In this document: positions 37,392-48,094 of the stretch, piece by piece | Position numbering within the stretch: the first letter of the stretch is position 1 | Layout: every line of letters starts with the position of its first letter | Source: Siphonodentalium dalli | Taxonomy: Eukaryota; Mollusca; Scaphopoda; Gadilida; Siphonodentaliidae | Direction: 5' to 3' | DNA length: 64,000 bases | Assembly (NCBI GenBank): GCA_032622095.1 | Contig: CP136068.1 | Coordinates: 11,951,729 to 12,015,728, forward strand | Translations under genes and position numbers: made by a program | The notes under the pieces: generated by a model | What the model saw: the letters and a program-made list of their open reading frames with translations, nothing else | The model's database searches: none | What the model was told of the DNA's origin: nothing

Positions 37392-37931
37392 GGGCTACCG
37401 CATATAGACCCATATCACAGAAATGCATGGCTAACGCCAGTACAAAACCTGGAAACTTTTTGTAGTTTTGAGAGAGAACCGTATAACGTCGAACAAATAA
37501 CGCAGGGAATATAATTCTTAGTTATTACCTGTTCCTCAATAATGTACTTCACTATAGGTAAATGTCCCAACTCGAAATAGTGCATGCTTTTCTGTGATTG
37601 TCATGAGCCGATATCGCAATAAACATAGAATGTATTACCCAGGAGAAATTCAATAATTGTAAGCGACGCAAAGCAAAATCGCTCACAGAGTCACTTAAAT
37701 CGTGAAATTTCGAGCTGGGAACTTCACCTACAGTGAACATGGCGAAGTACATTATTACGGAACAGGTCATAACTAAGTCAACCTACAGTGAACATGGCGA
37801 AGTACATTATTACGGAACAGGTCATAACTAAGCAATATACTCCCCGTGTTATAAGGTTCCCTTTCAAAACTACAAAAAGTTCCCAGGTTTTTGTACTGGT
37901 GGAACATGATATATACGGTCGTTAGCTTTCT
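37392..37931. mobile_element. Foldback-type element with duplicated inner arm
   Basis: The left arm 'ccagtacaaaacctggaaac', 'tttttgtagttttgagagag', 'cttagttattacctgttcc' (about 37436-37560) is mirrored by the right arm (about 37765-37905). On the right, a 54-base piece, CTACAGTGAACATGGCGAAG...'aggtcataactaag', is present twice in tandem (37730-37777 and 37784-37831). Ends are approximate. No coding capacity. Confidence 0.75.
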
Positions 37932-38148
37932 AATGAATTCCAACAAGCCATATTTCCGACTAAATCCTGAAAAGTTACCCATAATTCTGCTTTGGTTAAG
38001 AGGTCGATTACTTAGGGCATTCGTTAGCTGGAGTAGTGATTCATGGCATGATCTGGTTATTATGAGTCAGAGACAAAGGCGACTAACGAAATCGGTTGGG
38101 AGCTAATATAAATGTGTGTGTGTGTTGTATGAGACACATTGTTGAATA

Positions 38149-38544
38149 GAGACCTTTCACAAAATCACGATTACGATTATGGATATGATATATTGTCATG
38201 TAGTTAGGTGGACACCATCACAACTTACATACGATGGTTCATTGGAGAGGCGGTATATGCCCCATTATATTCAGTTACACATATATTTGATGGTAAATGT
38301 AATGTATGTCTCATTCAAATACAATGTTTCTTATCCGTGAGTTATACACTACGCGGATAATGTTAGAGCATCTCCAAGCAGGACCGGGGGCACATCCTTG
38401 ACATCTGAACAAACTTTAACTGAATGGGGTATATTTCTTCTCACGTGCATAACGACCCCCGTGCGTAAAGATCTTATTTTGGTCGTATACTGGCAGGATA
38501 TTGTCCATATCCGTAATCGTAATCGTGATTTTGCGAAAGGTCTC
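38149..38544. mobile_element. 396-bp TIR element at a TA site
   Basis: TA at 38147-38148 and 38545-38546 flank terminal repeats GAGACCTTTCACAAAATCAC... and its reverse complement ...GTGATTTTGCGAAAGGTCTC. The arms continue as 'gattacgattatggatat' with about 40 matched bases. A TA target duplication suggests Tc1/mariner-type mobilisation. The interior shows no transposase frame, so it is a MITE. Confidence 0.88.
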
Positions 38545-38903
38545 TAATAACGTAGTGATTCCGTATAATAACATGTCAGATATTCACAATTGTTTGTCAA
38601 AATAGAAAATATTTCATTTCATATTGTTGCGTATCTGGGACAATGAAGTAAAAGTGGTCAGCAGTATGGACGTTCCACCTGTGAATTTGTCAGATTCAGT
38701 GAAGTGGTTGCGATAGAGATCAGCATGGGGTGACAAGAATTGTTCAATTAATCGGCTAATTGATTCCAATGACGCGAAGGGAAGGGAAGACACGCACAAT
38801 ATATTATAAATTTTATAGTAAACTGCGGTTACAAAGTCGCCAATGAAGTATGACTGTTGTGGTATGTTAGATTGCCGTGCTCCGTGGAAAGAAAACAAAT
38901 CAC

Positions 38904-39304
38904 CCCCATTGTAGGAGAAGTTCACTGTTGAACATGAGGATGATTGTGGTTCACAGATATATATAGCACCCGTCTATGCTATAACATATGAATGAACTTA
39001 CCATCAATGTATGATGTGTTCACAATTGAGCATGAGGATGTTTTTTATCAACATACTTACGTATAATTGGAGACCGTCTCTATAGTATGTTAATATATGA
39101 ATGAACTCACCATCATTTTAGGGGTGGTTCATCGTTGAACATGATAATTATTGATATCCACATATTAATGTAAGTAGCGGTCGTTTGTTTGGTATGTTAC
39201 GAACTTACTACATGAATTAACTCACAATCATCGTAGTAAATGTTCACCATTGAACATGATGATGATTTATATTCACATAATAATGTAAGTGTAAAGCACC
39301 CGTC
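38904..39304 (-). pseudogene. Four tandem copies of integrin half-exon plus donor
   Basis: Each copy reproduces the 3' half of the exon at 39733-39863 and the start of its intron. Predicted exon ends (minus strand) lie at 39226, 39111, 39002 and 38904, spaced about 98-115 bases. A donor-like GTGAG, GTGAGT, GTAAGT or GTGATT follows each. The last copy (38904-38973) is still open in the same frame as the true exon (TGAIYICEPQSSSCSTVNF, then SYNG) and has an AG just upstream that could act as an acceptor. The copies at 39226 and 39111 are decayed: the first keeps only its C-terminal half and the second has a stop. The TTAA MITE at 39320-39711 was inserted between the true exon and the first copy. 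Confidence 0.7.
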
Positions 39305-39315
39305 TATATGGTATG

Positions 39316-39715
39316 TTAACCCTTTACCCAACAAACCAGCCAAAACCGGCCAAATAAAGCTTCAACAGCCTAAAATATCTTCGGTCTGTCTCAATAGAAC
39401 CATACAAATATGGATATCATTGGAACCGGCTCCTTGACCACATTGTGATAGTTACAGTTATGCCCTGTGCCAATGCATTCTCTTATATATGCGAGTCGAC
39501 CATAGGTCGCCTCGCATATATAAGAGAATGCATTGGCCTAAAACAAATCTTTTTTTAACACTTTTTACCATTTTTTCTTACATTCTTTAACAATTTTATA
39601 ATTTTTAATGTGTTAAGCCAATGCATTCTCTTATATATGCGAGGCGACCTATGGTCGACTCGCATATATAAGAGAATGCATTTGCACAGGGCCCTTCTGT
39701 TGGGTAAAGGGTTAA
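39316..39715. mobile_element. TTAA palindromic MITE, copy 4
   Basis: Intact 392-base element between TTAA at 39316-39319 and 39712-39715. Palindromes are at 39469-39537 and 39617-39685. It is very similar to copy 3 (34033) in length and order. It lies in the intron just downstream of the integrin exon (minus strand) and splits the half-exon tandem array. Confidence 0.93.
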
Positions 39716-39732
39716 TACATTAGTTAACTCAC

Positions 39733-39863
39733 CATCATTGTAGGCTATGTTCACCATTGAACATGATGATGGTGATTGTGTTCCACATTTGTAGATAGCT
39801 CCAGTCTCTAGCTTCCCGTTAAAAGGAACCTTAGTCTGTGTCTTCGGTGCTCCAACAAGTAAT
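39733..39863 (-). CDS. Integrin alpha chain exon (first FG-GAP blade), partial gene
   Basis: The 131-base exon starts after the acceptor 'gattctttgtag' and ends before the donor GTGAGT (39732 downwards). It reads LLVGAPKTQTKVPFNGKLET, then GAIYKCGTQSPSSCSMVNIA, then YND, with one extra base at each side. This is the classical integrin alpha N-terminal pattern: 'LLVGAPK', a short loop, 'xGAxYxC', then a 'C....I.x..G' pair forming the first disulfide of the beta-propeller. In vertebrate integrins the second exon covers the same segment with similar borders. Integrin alphas are cell-surface receptors for matrix ligands and pair with a beta chain. Exon 1 should lie at higher coordinates and exon 3 at lower ones; neither was found, so introns are long or the gene is a fragment. 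No lesion is visible in this exon. Confidence 0.75.
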
Positions 39864-39904
39864 CTACAAAGAATCATAATCAGGCATGGCATATCCTAAA
39901 TTTG

Positions 39905-41107
39905 CTTCCCTTTACTAAGACAGTTAGGCTTCCCTTGCTAAGACAGTTAGGCTTCCCTTGCTAAGACAGTTAGGCTTCCCTTGCTAAGACAGTTAGGCTT
40001 CCCTTGCTAAGACAGTTAGGCTTCCCTTGCTAAGACAGTTAGGCTTCCCTTGCTAAGACAGTTAGGCTTCCCTTGCTAAGACAGTTAGGCTTCCCTTGCT
40101 AAGACAGTTAGGCTTCCCTTGCTAAGACAGTTAGGCTTCCCTTGCTAAGACAGTTAGGCTTCCCTTGCTAAGACAGTTAGGCTTCCCTTGCTAAGACAGT
40201 TAGGCTTCCCTTGCTAAGACAGTTAGGCTTCCCTTGCTAAGACAGTTAGGCTTCCCTTGCTAAGACAGTTAGGCCTCCCTTGCTAAGACAGTTAGGCTTC
40301 TCTTGCTAAGACAGTTAGGCTTCCCTTGCTAAGACAGTTAGGCTTCCCTTGCTAAGACAGTTAGGCTTCCCTTGCTAAGACAGTTAGGCTTCCCTTGCTA
40401 AGACAGTTAGGCTTCCCTTGCTAAGACAGTTAGGCTTCTCTTGCTAAGACAGTTAGGCTTCCCTTGCTAAGACAGTTAGGCTTCCCTTGCTAAGACAGTT
40501 AGGCTTCCCTTGCTAAGACAATTAGGCTTCCCTTGCTAAGACAGTTAGGCTTCCCTTGCTAAGACAATTAGGCTTCCCTTGCTAAGACAGTTAGGCTTCC
40601 CTTGCTAAGACAGTTAGGCTTCCCTTGCTAAGACAGTTAGGCTTCCCTTGCTAAGACAGTTAGGCTTCCCTTGCTAAGACAATTAGGCTTCCCTTGCTAA
40701 GACAGTTAGGCTTCCCTTGCTAAGACAGTTAGGCTTCCCTTGCTAAGACATTTAGGCTTCCCTTGCTAAGACAGTTAGGCTTCCCTTGCTAAGACAGTTA
40801 GGCTTCCCTCGCTAAGACAGTTAGGCTTCCCTTGCTAATACAGTTAGGCTTCCCTTGCTAAGACAATTAGGCTTCCCTTGCTAAGACAGTTAGGCTTCCC
40901 TTGCTAAGACAGTTAGGCTTCCCTTGCTAAGACAGTTAGGCTTCCCTTGCTAAGACAGTTAGGCTTCCCTTGCTAAGACAGTTAGGCTTCCCTTGCTAAG
41001 ACAGTTAGGCTTCCCTTGCTAAGACAGTTAGGCTTCCCTTGCTAAGACAGTTATGCTTCCCTTGCTAAGACAGTTAGGCTTCCCTTGCTAAGACAGTTAG
41101 GCTTCCC
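39905..41107. repeat. 24-bp minisatellite, about 50 copies
   Basis: The unit is GCTAAGACAGTTAGGCTTCC+CTTG, nearly invariant. Rare variants such as 'acaatta', 'ttctcttg', 'ggcctccc' and 'ctcgctaa' recur at several places and could mark block duplications. The array starts about 40 bases upstream of the acceptor of the integrin exon on the minus strand, so it lies in the presumed first intron. There are no spacers, so it is not a CRISPR array. The TTAGGC inside each unit is not a telomere tract. Confidence 0.97.
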
Positions 41108-42080
41108 AGTTAGGTGTACATTTGCTAAATGGATTCTACCTGCGGTTATAACAATGGCCAGAGGAATGGTATATGTGTCATTTACATGGGTATTCAGGAT
41201 TAATTAGCAGACGATAATGTGACGAAAAGATAATACAACTGCAAAGGGATTCATATTATTTGGTGATAAATGTTCAGATAATAAGTTCACCAAATGATCT
41301 ATGTCCATTTGTTAAACTATTTATCTCAATATATTCTACCGGAACTACTCGTTAATAACTATGTCATCTCGAGTTACACCAATATAAGTATTAGGGACAA
41401 ATATGGAAATAAGATAAGTGTTATCACTGGTGATGATATATTTAATTATATTATATCTCACGTGACTATCTCGCATTCTGATTGGCTACACACTGCTATA
41501 CTATTTTACGAAAGTACCACAGTATGATCCCTACAAGCCTACTATTATTTTTATATTTATAGTAACAAACTCATTTCGCGAAAATGGTTGCCGTCTGAAG
41601 AAACGATCAATCTTAATCTATACCTTGTACCGTTGTACGATACTTGTTGCAACATCGGTATATCATTAGATCTATTGGTGAGTTGCAATGATCTTACAAA
41701 TGTCCGATCATATTTAGCCAATGTATTTAGTAATTTGTCCGTTTAGTTGGCAAGCGGCCAGTCCTAATTTTGTAATGCCAGTGGACGTCATTTATAATAT
41801 CCTTTTCCGTTTTAATCGAAGTTCAGCAAGTTAACTTCTAAAATTTCGCCAAAATGTCGTTGCTAATGACGTATTTATAGAACTAAATGCATGAATCAAG
41901 AGGAGATGCAATTAAATATAACTAATAACATAGTTATGCTCCCCTGTCGTCGTTAACAGATTGCCGTAAATTGTAAAATCTGAGACCGATTTTCAAAATT
42001 CACGGTAAATAAAAATGTGACAGAATCAGACACAGATATTGTGTGAGAATTGGCACCAATGTTCGATATAATATAATACA
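41108..42080. other. Unassigned sequence (possible integrin intron)
   Basis: No recognised element ends or domain. I looked on the minus strand for a first integrin exon and saw none. Confidence 0.4.
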
Positions 42081-42213
42081 TAATGAATGTGTTGTCGTTG
42101 ACTACACCAAAATAGTGGTCCTCGATGAGGAATAGTCCACTCGCCTATGGCTCGTTGATTATTCCTCCCCTAGGACCACTATTTTGGCAATAGTCAACTC
42201 CAAGCCATTCATT
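42081..42213. repeat. Foldback, ~50-base arms
   Basis: The left arm TAATGAATG...GACTAC-ACCAAAATAGTGGTCCT is mirrored by the right arm AGGACCACTATTTTGGCAAT...CCATTCATTA, with a few mismatches. The loop is 'cactcgcctatggctcg...'. Confidence 0.85.
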
Positions 42214-42380
42214 ATCTATATAATAACAACTGACCAGTATTAATATTAAACATCTCCACCGAACTATATTTTGAATGTTATTGGTTAAATCCATTTTTGA
42301 TTATACATCTAAATATTGAGCTTTTTTATCGCTCAGTTATAGCTAAATTTAATGCCGACCACACACCCATCGATATTAGT

Positions 42381-43283
42381 ATTATACACAGGGTTGGTGC
42401 TGAACGAAAATGTTCTCTTGCCTAAAGTTTTGCCTAATGAATTTTGTTTTTGCCAAATTAAAAAAATATTTGCCAAACTTAATTGGGCGTATAATTGTTT
42501 TCTATCTTTGTTCTATACTATAAAAACTAACCACATACACAGGTGTGAGTTGCGATAAAAGGAAGTTAGCATTATTAATGAACATCAAAGTAGCAATGAA
42601 TATCTAAGCGAGACCTGCCTGGAAACGACGTTTAGTGTTGCTACAGTCATCAAGCATACATATTATTTCGCCTTGTATCACTGCTGAAATCAACGAGCCA
42701 TAAATTAATCCATCGTCATTCACGTTCGGCTGATTGACCTATTGTCTTATACTCGCTGGTAATATAAATCTGACATCATAAATATGTGCTATATAATGTC
42801 GCTTCATAATATGCATTGTTACAATGACTGCATCATCCTTAAGTGAGGATTAACTGTCAAAACAAATTAATAATTTCCTTTTGCGGTATCTACATTGAGA
42901 TCATGTTACAATGTACTTACAATAGCCTCAATGAAAAATTTTCAGAACATCCTTTTTAACTACGGTCAATTAGCTGTTCGGTGACAGTTTTATTATGACA
43001 GAAAGATGGGAATACCGTTTTGTGAAAACTAAAGAAGATTACATATAACTGTTGACATAAACCGCTGACTACGCTACATGTAACTTGATATATTTCTTGT
43101 TTTGGTTTCCCATTGTATTGTCTGTAATTCGGCACACGTAACGAATAACACACGTTCGAAGTTTTATGACTAGAAAGTTCACATCCCATAATTAAAAACT
43201 CACTTGCCAAAATGTTTGCCAAATGAAAATATTTTTTGCCATTGGAAAATTTGGCAAGCGGCAGCGCGAACCCTGATTATACA
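42381..43283. mobile_element. hAT-type non-autonomous element with 8-bp TSD
   Basis: The element 42389-43275 begins CAGGGTTGGTGCTG and ends CAGCGCGAACCCTG, imperfect terminal repeats that continue inward with 'tgccaaa' rich arms. The 8-base sequence ATTATACA flanks it exactly on both sides (42381-42388 and 43276-43283). An 8-base target duplication with CAG...CTG ends is the hAT signature. The 887-base interior has no transposase. This is one of the cleanest insertion boundaries in the window. Confidence 0.92.
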
Positions 43284-43289
43284 CCCTAA

Positions 43290-45701
43290 ATCGAGTTGGA
43301 TAAGAAGTTATCCAACATTCAATCAACCGTTGTATGCCCACATCACTTATCTACGTTGTGTGAAAAGTTGCATGACAATTTTGTTGGATACAATTTTACA
43401 CAACGTTGCATATATATTTACTACCAACGGTTGTATGTTAATTATACAACGTGTTGGCGGGGGAGGGGGGGTCGTGAGAAAAATTACACATACAGGGCCC
43501 AAAACAAATTACAGCCCTTTTGCTACACACCCACCCTTTTTGTGCAAAAAAAATAATTTTTTCCGTCTGATTTTTTTGGACCCACTTCCTAAAATAAGAA
43601 ACAAATAATTTTAAATCTATTCAAGACCAAATCAAACAGCATCAAAGGTAAGTTTTAAATTGGTCCGTTTCTGGCAGATTCCAAGTGTTGAAACAATTGA
43701 AAAACTATCAACGGTTATGGTGTTGTTTTCGACATTGAAAAATACATTTTGAAATAAAAAGTGTTTTATTCTACAGTATGCACAGATATTGTGAGGTAAT
43801 ATTTATAGTGCCAATAAGCCAACATTGTGTTAAATTTTTACATAAATAGTTCAGTTACTAATTAAAGACTTCTGCACTGTTGTTCCCAAAAAGTTTCCAC
43901 CAACCATCATATCAGAACACCTTATAGCCATACCTGCAATGACAGTTATATAGTATATAAGTATCACTCTTTGGAGCCAAATAAACAGGCTAGCATATTT
44001 ATTTTTAATTTGAGGCATTTTGTTAGCCAGCACTCTGCAGCGCTAGTATTATTTGGTCATTAGACATGCCAGAGTGAAAATGCCAGCACTATCAGGCACT
44101 ATTCAATATTACTTTGAGGTGAAATGCAAACCAGCACTCATATTCAGTCATCACTTGTATTTGGCACCAGAGAGTGCTTTATCTTATACCTAAATATGTT
44201 CTTAAGTGTTGGTTAAGGTCATACTCTATGTTAGAACACATTTGTTAGTGAAAACAACTTAAAACAATGTCCATATTGTGGGTTGAACAAAATTTGCACA
44301 AACAATGTTTTTCAGGCCTCTGAGATGCACCCACGGTGACCCACCCGCCCGGTATAGGTATCTTTTTGGAAGATCTCCCCTGTATTACTTATATCTTATA
44401 CCTACCCTGTTCCTAAGTGTATGTAAAGGCCACAACCTGCCTTAGAACACAATTATTAATGAATATATTTGAAGGAAAACAATGCGAATAGAAAAAAAAT
44501 TGCACAAACTCATTTTTTCGGGCCTCTTCTAACCCACCCACACCGGCCCTGTGTGATAAAGCTTTTGTGCTACCCCCACCCCAGGTGTTGGATGAAATTT
44601 CACACAACACTCAATCAACCCTAATTGCCCACAACACCTATCTACGTTTATTGAACTGTTGGGTGTTGGGTAGAGTTGGTGACATTTGTTGATTGGAAAA
44701 TTTACCCAACGTTGATTGGAAAGTAAAATGGGGTAAGACGTCGTGGATAGCTTTGCCGGTATAGTTTACCTTTGTTATAATTATTCTGTGTACGATACAC
44801 TGATTATGTAGGCTTTATGTGTTGAGTGTATGAGTGTACTACTTTAGCCAAATTAGTGCCGTCAGCAGTTGTTTAAATATTTAAACTTCAATATTTGGCA
44901 AATATAAATAAATATACACTCAATACATAAAGACTACATAATCAGTGTATCGTACAAAGAATAATTATATTGGATGCCCCGGTCACGTGGCGGTTTTATC
45001 CAACGTGGTATGAAAGTAATACCACAGAAGACAGTTCACGCAATCAGTTGTGTACATCGTACTAAACTGTTGGATAATAAGTACACAACAAATTCGCACC
45101 CAACGAGTTGTATACAACGTTCATCCAACTAGATTCAGGGTGTGCTTCTCATTTTATTGTATACACGTACATGTGTCATCTTTGTACGCATCAAATTGTA
45201 TACATATTTCGATGCAAATAGAACTTATTGTATGGATTCACATCTGGATATACTATAGTTGTATGTTCCGCCTTCAGAAAGAAACATCGTCTTTGCTTGG
45301 TCGGAAAGCCGCGCAACATATTCCATGTTTACGTCTCGAGCCGTCAACACAAGGTAAACCAAGACAACCGTTTCATAGTCTCACGCTGGCATGCTTTTCA
45401 TGACGTCATGTACATTGAACAACGTTATGGGGAGAGCGATAGGTTATCTTTACAGTTCCTGCTGATCATTCTTCGGAATAAATGTAAATTTTGCTATGAA
45501 TGACCAAGTATGTCGGCAGAACATATACGTTATTGTGGTATCAGTGGCGGATTTACGGTAACATGGTTTTGCGACGAGGTTGAACATTGACTCCAATCCG
45601 TCAATATCACACCAAGTTACCCTCAATCCACCTCAATAACCTCTGTATCTGTGTGAGCACTTCTCGCATAACAAATTTAAAGTCAGAATGTCATCGTTAT
45701 C
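43290..45701. repeat. Diverged local duplications and one foldback
   Basis: The stretch 44190-44345 and the stretch 44395-44545 are diverged copies of each other (a 'ttcttaagtgttggttaagg' / 'ttcctaagtgtatgtaaagg' phrase, then 'ttagaacacaattattaatga', then 'gcacaaac...tttt..ggcctct'). Phrases around 43310 and 44590 ('caatcaacc...tgcccaca...cttatctacgtt') also match. A foldback with ~50-base arms occupies 44777-44969 (ATAATTATTCTGTGTACGAT mirrored by ATCGTACAAAGAATAATTAT). No gene was recognised. Confidence 0.7.
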
Positions 45702-46101
45702 TTAACCCTTTACCCAACAGAAGGGCCCTGTGCCAATGCATTCTCACATATATGCGAGTCGACCATAGGTCGCCTCGCATATATAAGAGAATGCATTGGC
45801 TTAACACATTAAAAATTATAAAATTGTTAAAGAATGTAAGACAAAATGGTAAAACGTGTTAAAAAAAGATTTTTTTTAGTCCAATGCATTCTCTTATATA
45901 TGCGAGGCGACCTATGGTCGACTCGCATATATAAGATAATGCATTGGCACAGGGCATAACTGTAACTATCACAATGTGGTCAAGGAGCCGGTTCCAATGA
46001 TATCCATATTTGTATGGTTCTATTGAGACAGACCGAAGATATTTTAGGCTGTTGAAGCTTTATTTGGCAGGTTTTGGCCGGTTTGTTGGGTAAAGGGTTA
46101 A
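45702..46101. mobile_element. TTAA palindromic MITE, copy 5
   Basis: Intact element between TTAA at 45702-45705 and 46098-46101, in the opposite orientation to copies 3 and 4. Its 'ccggccaaaaccggcc'-like subterminal block is at the right end. Palindromes are at 45732-45800 and about 45889-45948. Length is again 392 bases between the TTAAs. Confidence 0.93.
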
Positions 46102-46188
46102 TTGTTGATTTACACGGTCGTAGTATATATGTACGTGATTGTTCCAATTAGGCAAGTACGATTGTTAATTTCGACGACTTAGACTTAG

Positions 46189-46592
46189 ACGTTCATACGC
46201 TGACAAGTTTGCACGGAATGGTTTACAGGCATTTCGTCGTAGAAACCGATATGATGCCAGAATATGAACGGAACATGCATATACCATGCATCTTGACCAA
46301 AGCGAACGACATGAGAAGTAAAATGCATGCAGGTCCGCTTGTAACGGTGCTACTGCCATTTGCCTTCAGATACGTGTATGATTAATTAATGCGAAATAAT
46401 TACATGTTATTTACAGGAAAATTTCGGTAACATCACTGCAGGTGGAGCTACAGCGATGTTACTTCCACGTAGTTAGTTGTTGTGCAGATGCATGTTATAT
46501 ACATGTTTCCGTTCATATTCTGGCACCACATCGGTTTCTACGAAGAAATTCCTTCAAATCATATACCGTGCAAAATTGCCAGCGTATGAACG
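46189..46592. mobile_element. Inverted-repeat element related to the 14.2-14.8 kb unit
   Basis: The left arm ACGTTCATACGCTG...'gtagaaaccgatatgatgcc', 'agaatatgaacggaacatgc' is mirrored by the right arm ending '...cagcgtatgaacgt'. The phrases 'tg.tgccagaatat.aacgg' and 'gtaacggtgctact' also occur in the 302-bp duplicated unit at 14.2-14.8 kb, and 'gtatgaacgtgcc' occurs near 15370. This marks a family of foldbacks. Ends are approximate. Confidence 0.7.
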
Positions 46593-46599
46593 TACCCTT

Positions 46600-47222
46600 A
46601 GAGATATACCTATGGCCTAAAATTTACCGTGGCAAGAGATACTGTAAATATTGCTACGACCCGAAGAATAATTACAAACCCGTTGCAGATGAACATCATT
46701 TCATACTCCATTGCAAGAGATATGAAGATCACAGGCATTTCACACTGACATTACAGAAATTTACCCAACTCATGTGTGACAAATAGAAATTCTAACTTAT
46801 TTTTACCTACACTGAAACAGATATGCTGTGAATCTTATTTGAAATTCATAAATGAATGATATAGAGTAAGGTTATCTGATACAAACTGAACAAATCTTGC
46901 CTCTGTTTCTGACAATAGCACATGGTTACAGCCAAATTAGGCAAATTACTTTTGGAATATCTTTGCATTATTTCTGGGAACAATATACATTATGCAAATA
47001 ACTTACATTTAATTAAATAAATAGTATAGCTCCCATCAAGTATACGCCTATACCAGTTATGTAACTGTAATATGTGTGAGTTTCACTTTTCTCAACCCTT
47101 TTGTATTGGTCATGAAAATTGTGTATATATAAATCATGGTTTGCTCTGTTTGATTGTTTGCTGTTTGTCATTCTTGGTTATAACCAAATGTTTGTTTTTA
47201 CCAATAAAGAATTTGAATTTGA
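46600..47222 (+). pseudogene. LINE ORF2 C-terminus and 3' UTR fragment
   Basis: The end of the frame at 46442-46786 reads IYLWPKIYRGKRYCKYCYDP...ADEHHFILHCKRYEDHR and stops at 46785. The pattern C-x2-C...DE-HF-x3-C-x2-Y-x3-R is the typical zinc-binding tail of CR1/L2-like LINE proteins. About 430 bases of UTR follow and end 'accaataaagaatttgaatttgag', a short TTTGAA-type tail. There is no reverse transcriptase upstream; the LINE joins the inverted-repeat element at about 46600, so it is a 5'-truncated insertion. Confidence 0.7.
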
Positions 47223-47536
47223 GACACAACTGCTAATCTACAGTCTGGTTGGACAGGGTCCAGAGACGACGAATGCGTCACTTTAAGCTGCGTTTAAATT
47301 ATGGTTGTAAATCTCAAACCATGGTTCTTCTTGCCGTAGGTCTGATAATGATGCTAACAATCTGAGCCGATCTGGTCGTCTTGTAGCGAGTAAACGAATG
47401 GCTCGGCGAGTTGGTGGTACATTATGATTCTTTAATAAATCGAATAGTAGAGTTCATAGATGTGACACTCATATATGTGGGCGTTTGTTTTTGATTAGCC
47501 GGAATGCGAAAATACAAATTGTCGAGTAATTTCAAG
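47223..47536. other. Unassigned sequence
   Basis: No recognised content. Confidence 0.4.
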
Positions 47537-48094
47537 GATTGTCCACTCATAAATGGACAATCGGTACCTAAAATGGTCATTAATAAATGGACAATCCAAC
47601 CACGCGTGGCACGCGAGCTTGGGATTGTCCACTAAATGAAGACATGTTTTGCTAATCCTGCATGTTAGCTTCATATTTAATATGAAGGGCAATAACTCTA
47701 TAAATAATATTAATTTGCCAAATAACGGTGATTTGTATGAGAAGAAGTGTTTTTGACGAAATAACGGAAATATTCGAAGAAGTGTTTTAAAAGAGCGTAC
47801 CCCAAACCTCCACCAGACCCACCCACCAAGGGAAGAATTTGACTTATATTTCACAAAAGTTGATCTGTTGTGCATGGTGTTGCAAATTTCTCACACAAAT
47901 CTCCGTCATTTAGTAAAGGTACATTCTTTATAGAGTTATTACCCTTCAGATTTAATATGAAGCTAACATGCACGATTATCTATATATGTCGTGATTTAGT
48001 GGACAATCCCAAGCTCGCGTGCCACGCGTGGTCGGATTGTCCATTTATTAACGACCATTTTAGGTACCGATTGTCCATTTATATGTGGACAATC
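47537..48094. mobile_element. 558-bp foldback element with ~170-base arms
   Basis: The left end GATTGTCCACTCATAAATGG and the right end in reverse complement (GATTGTCCACATATAAATGG) open arms of about 170 bases that match at over 85%. They include 'caatcggtacctaaaatggt', 'ccacgcgtggcacgcgagct' and 'atgttagcttcatatt'. The motif GATTGTCCA or its inverse recurs three or four times within each arm, so the arms can also fold on themselves. The loop (47715-47920) is unrelated sequence. No target duplication was identified. Confidence 0.88.

Noticed and set aside
39905-41107. CRISPR-like or telomere-like array (contains TTAGGC)
   Set aside because: Repeats are contiguous without spacers, the setting is eukaryotic, and TTAGGC occurs only once per 24-base unit, so it is an ordinary minisatellite.
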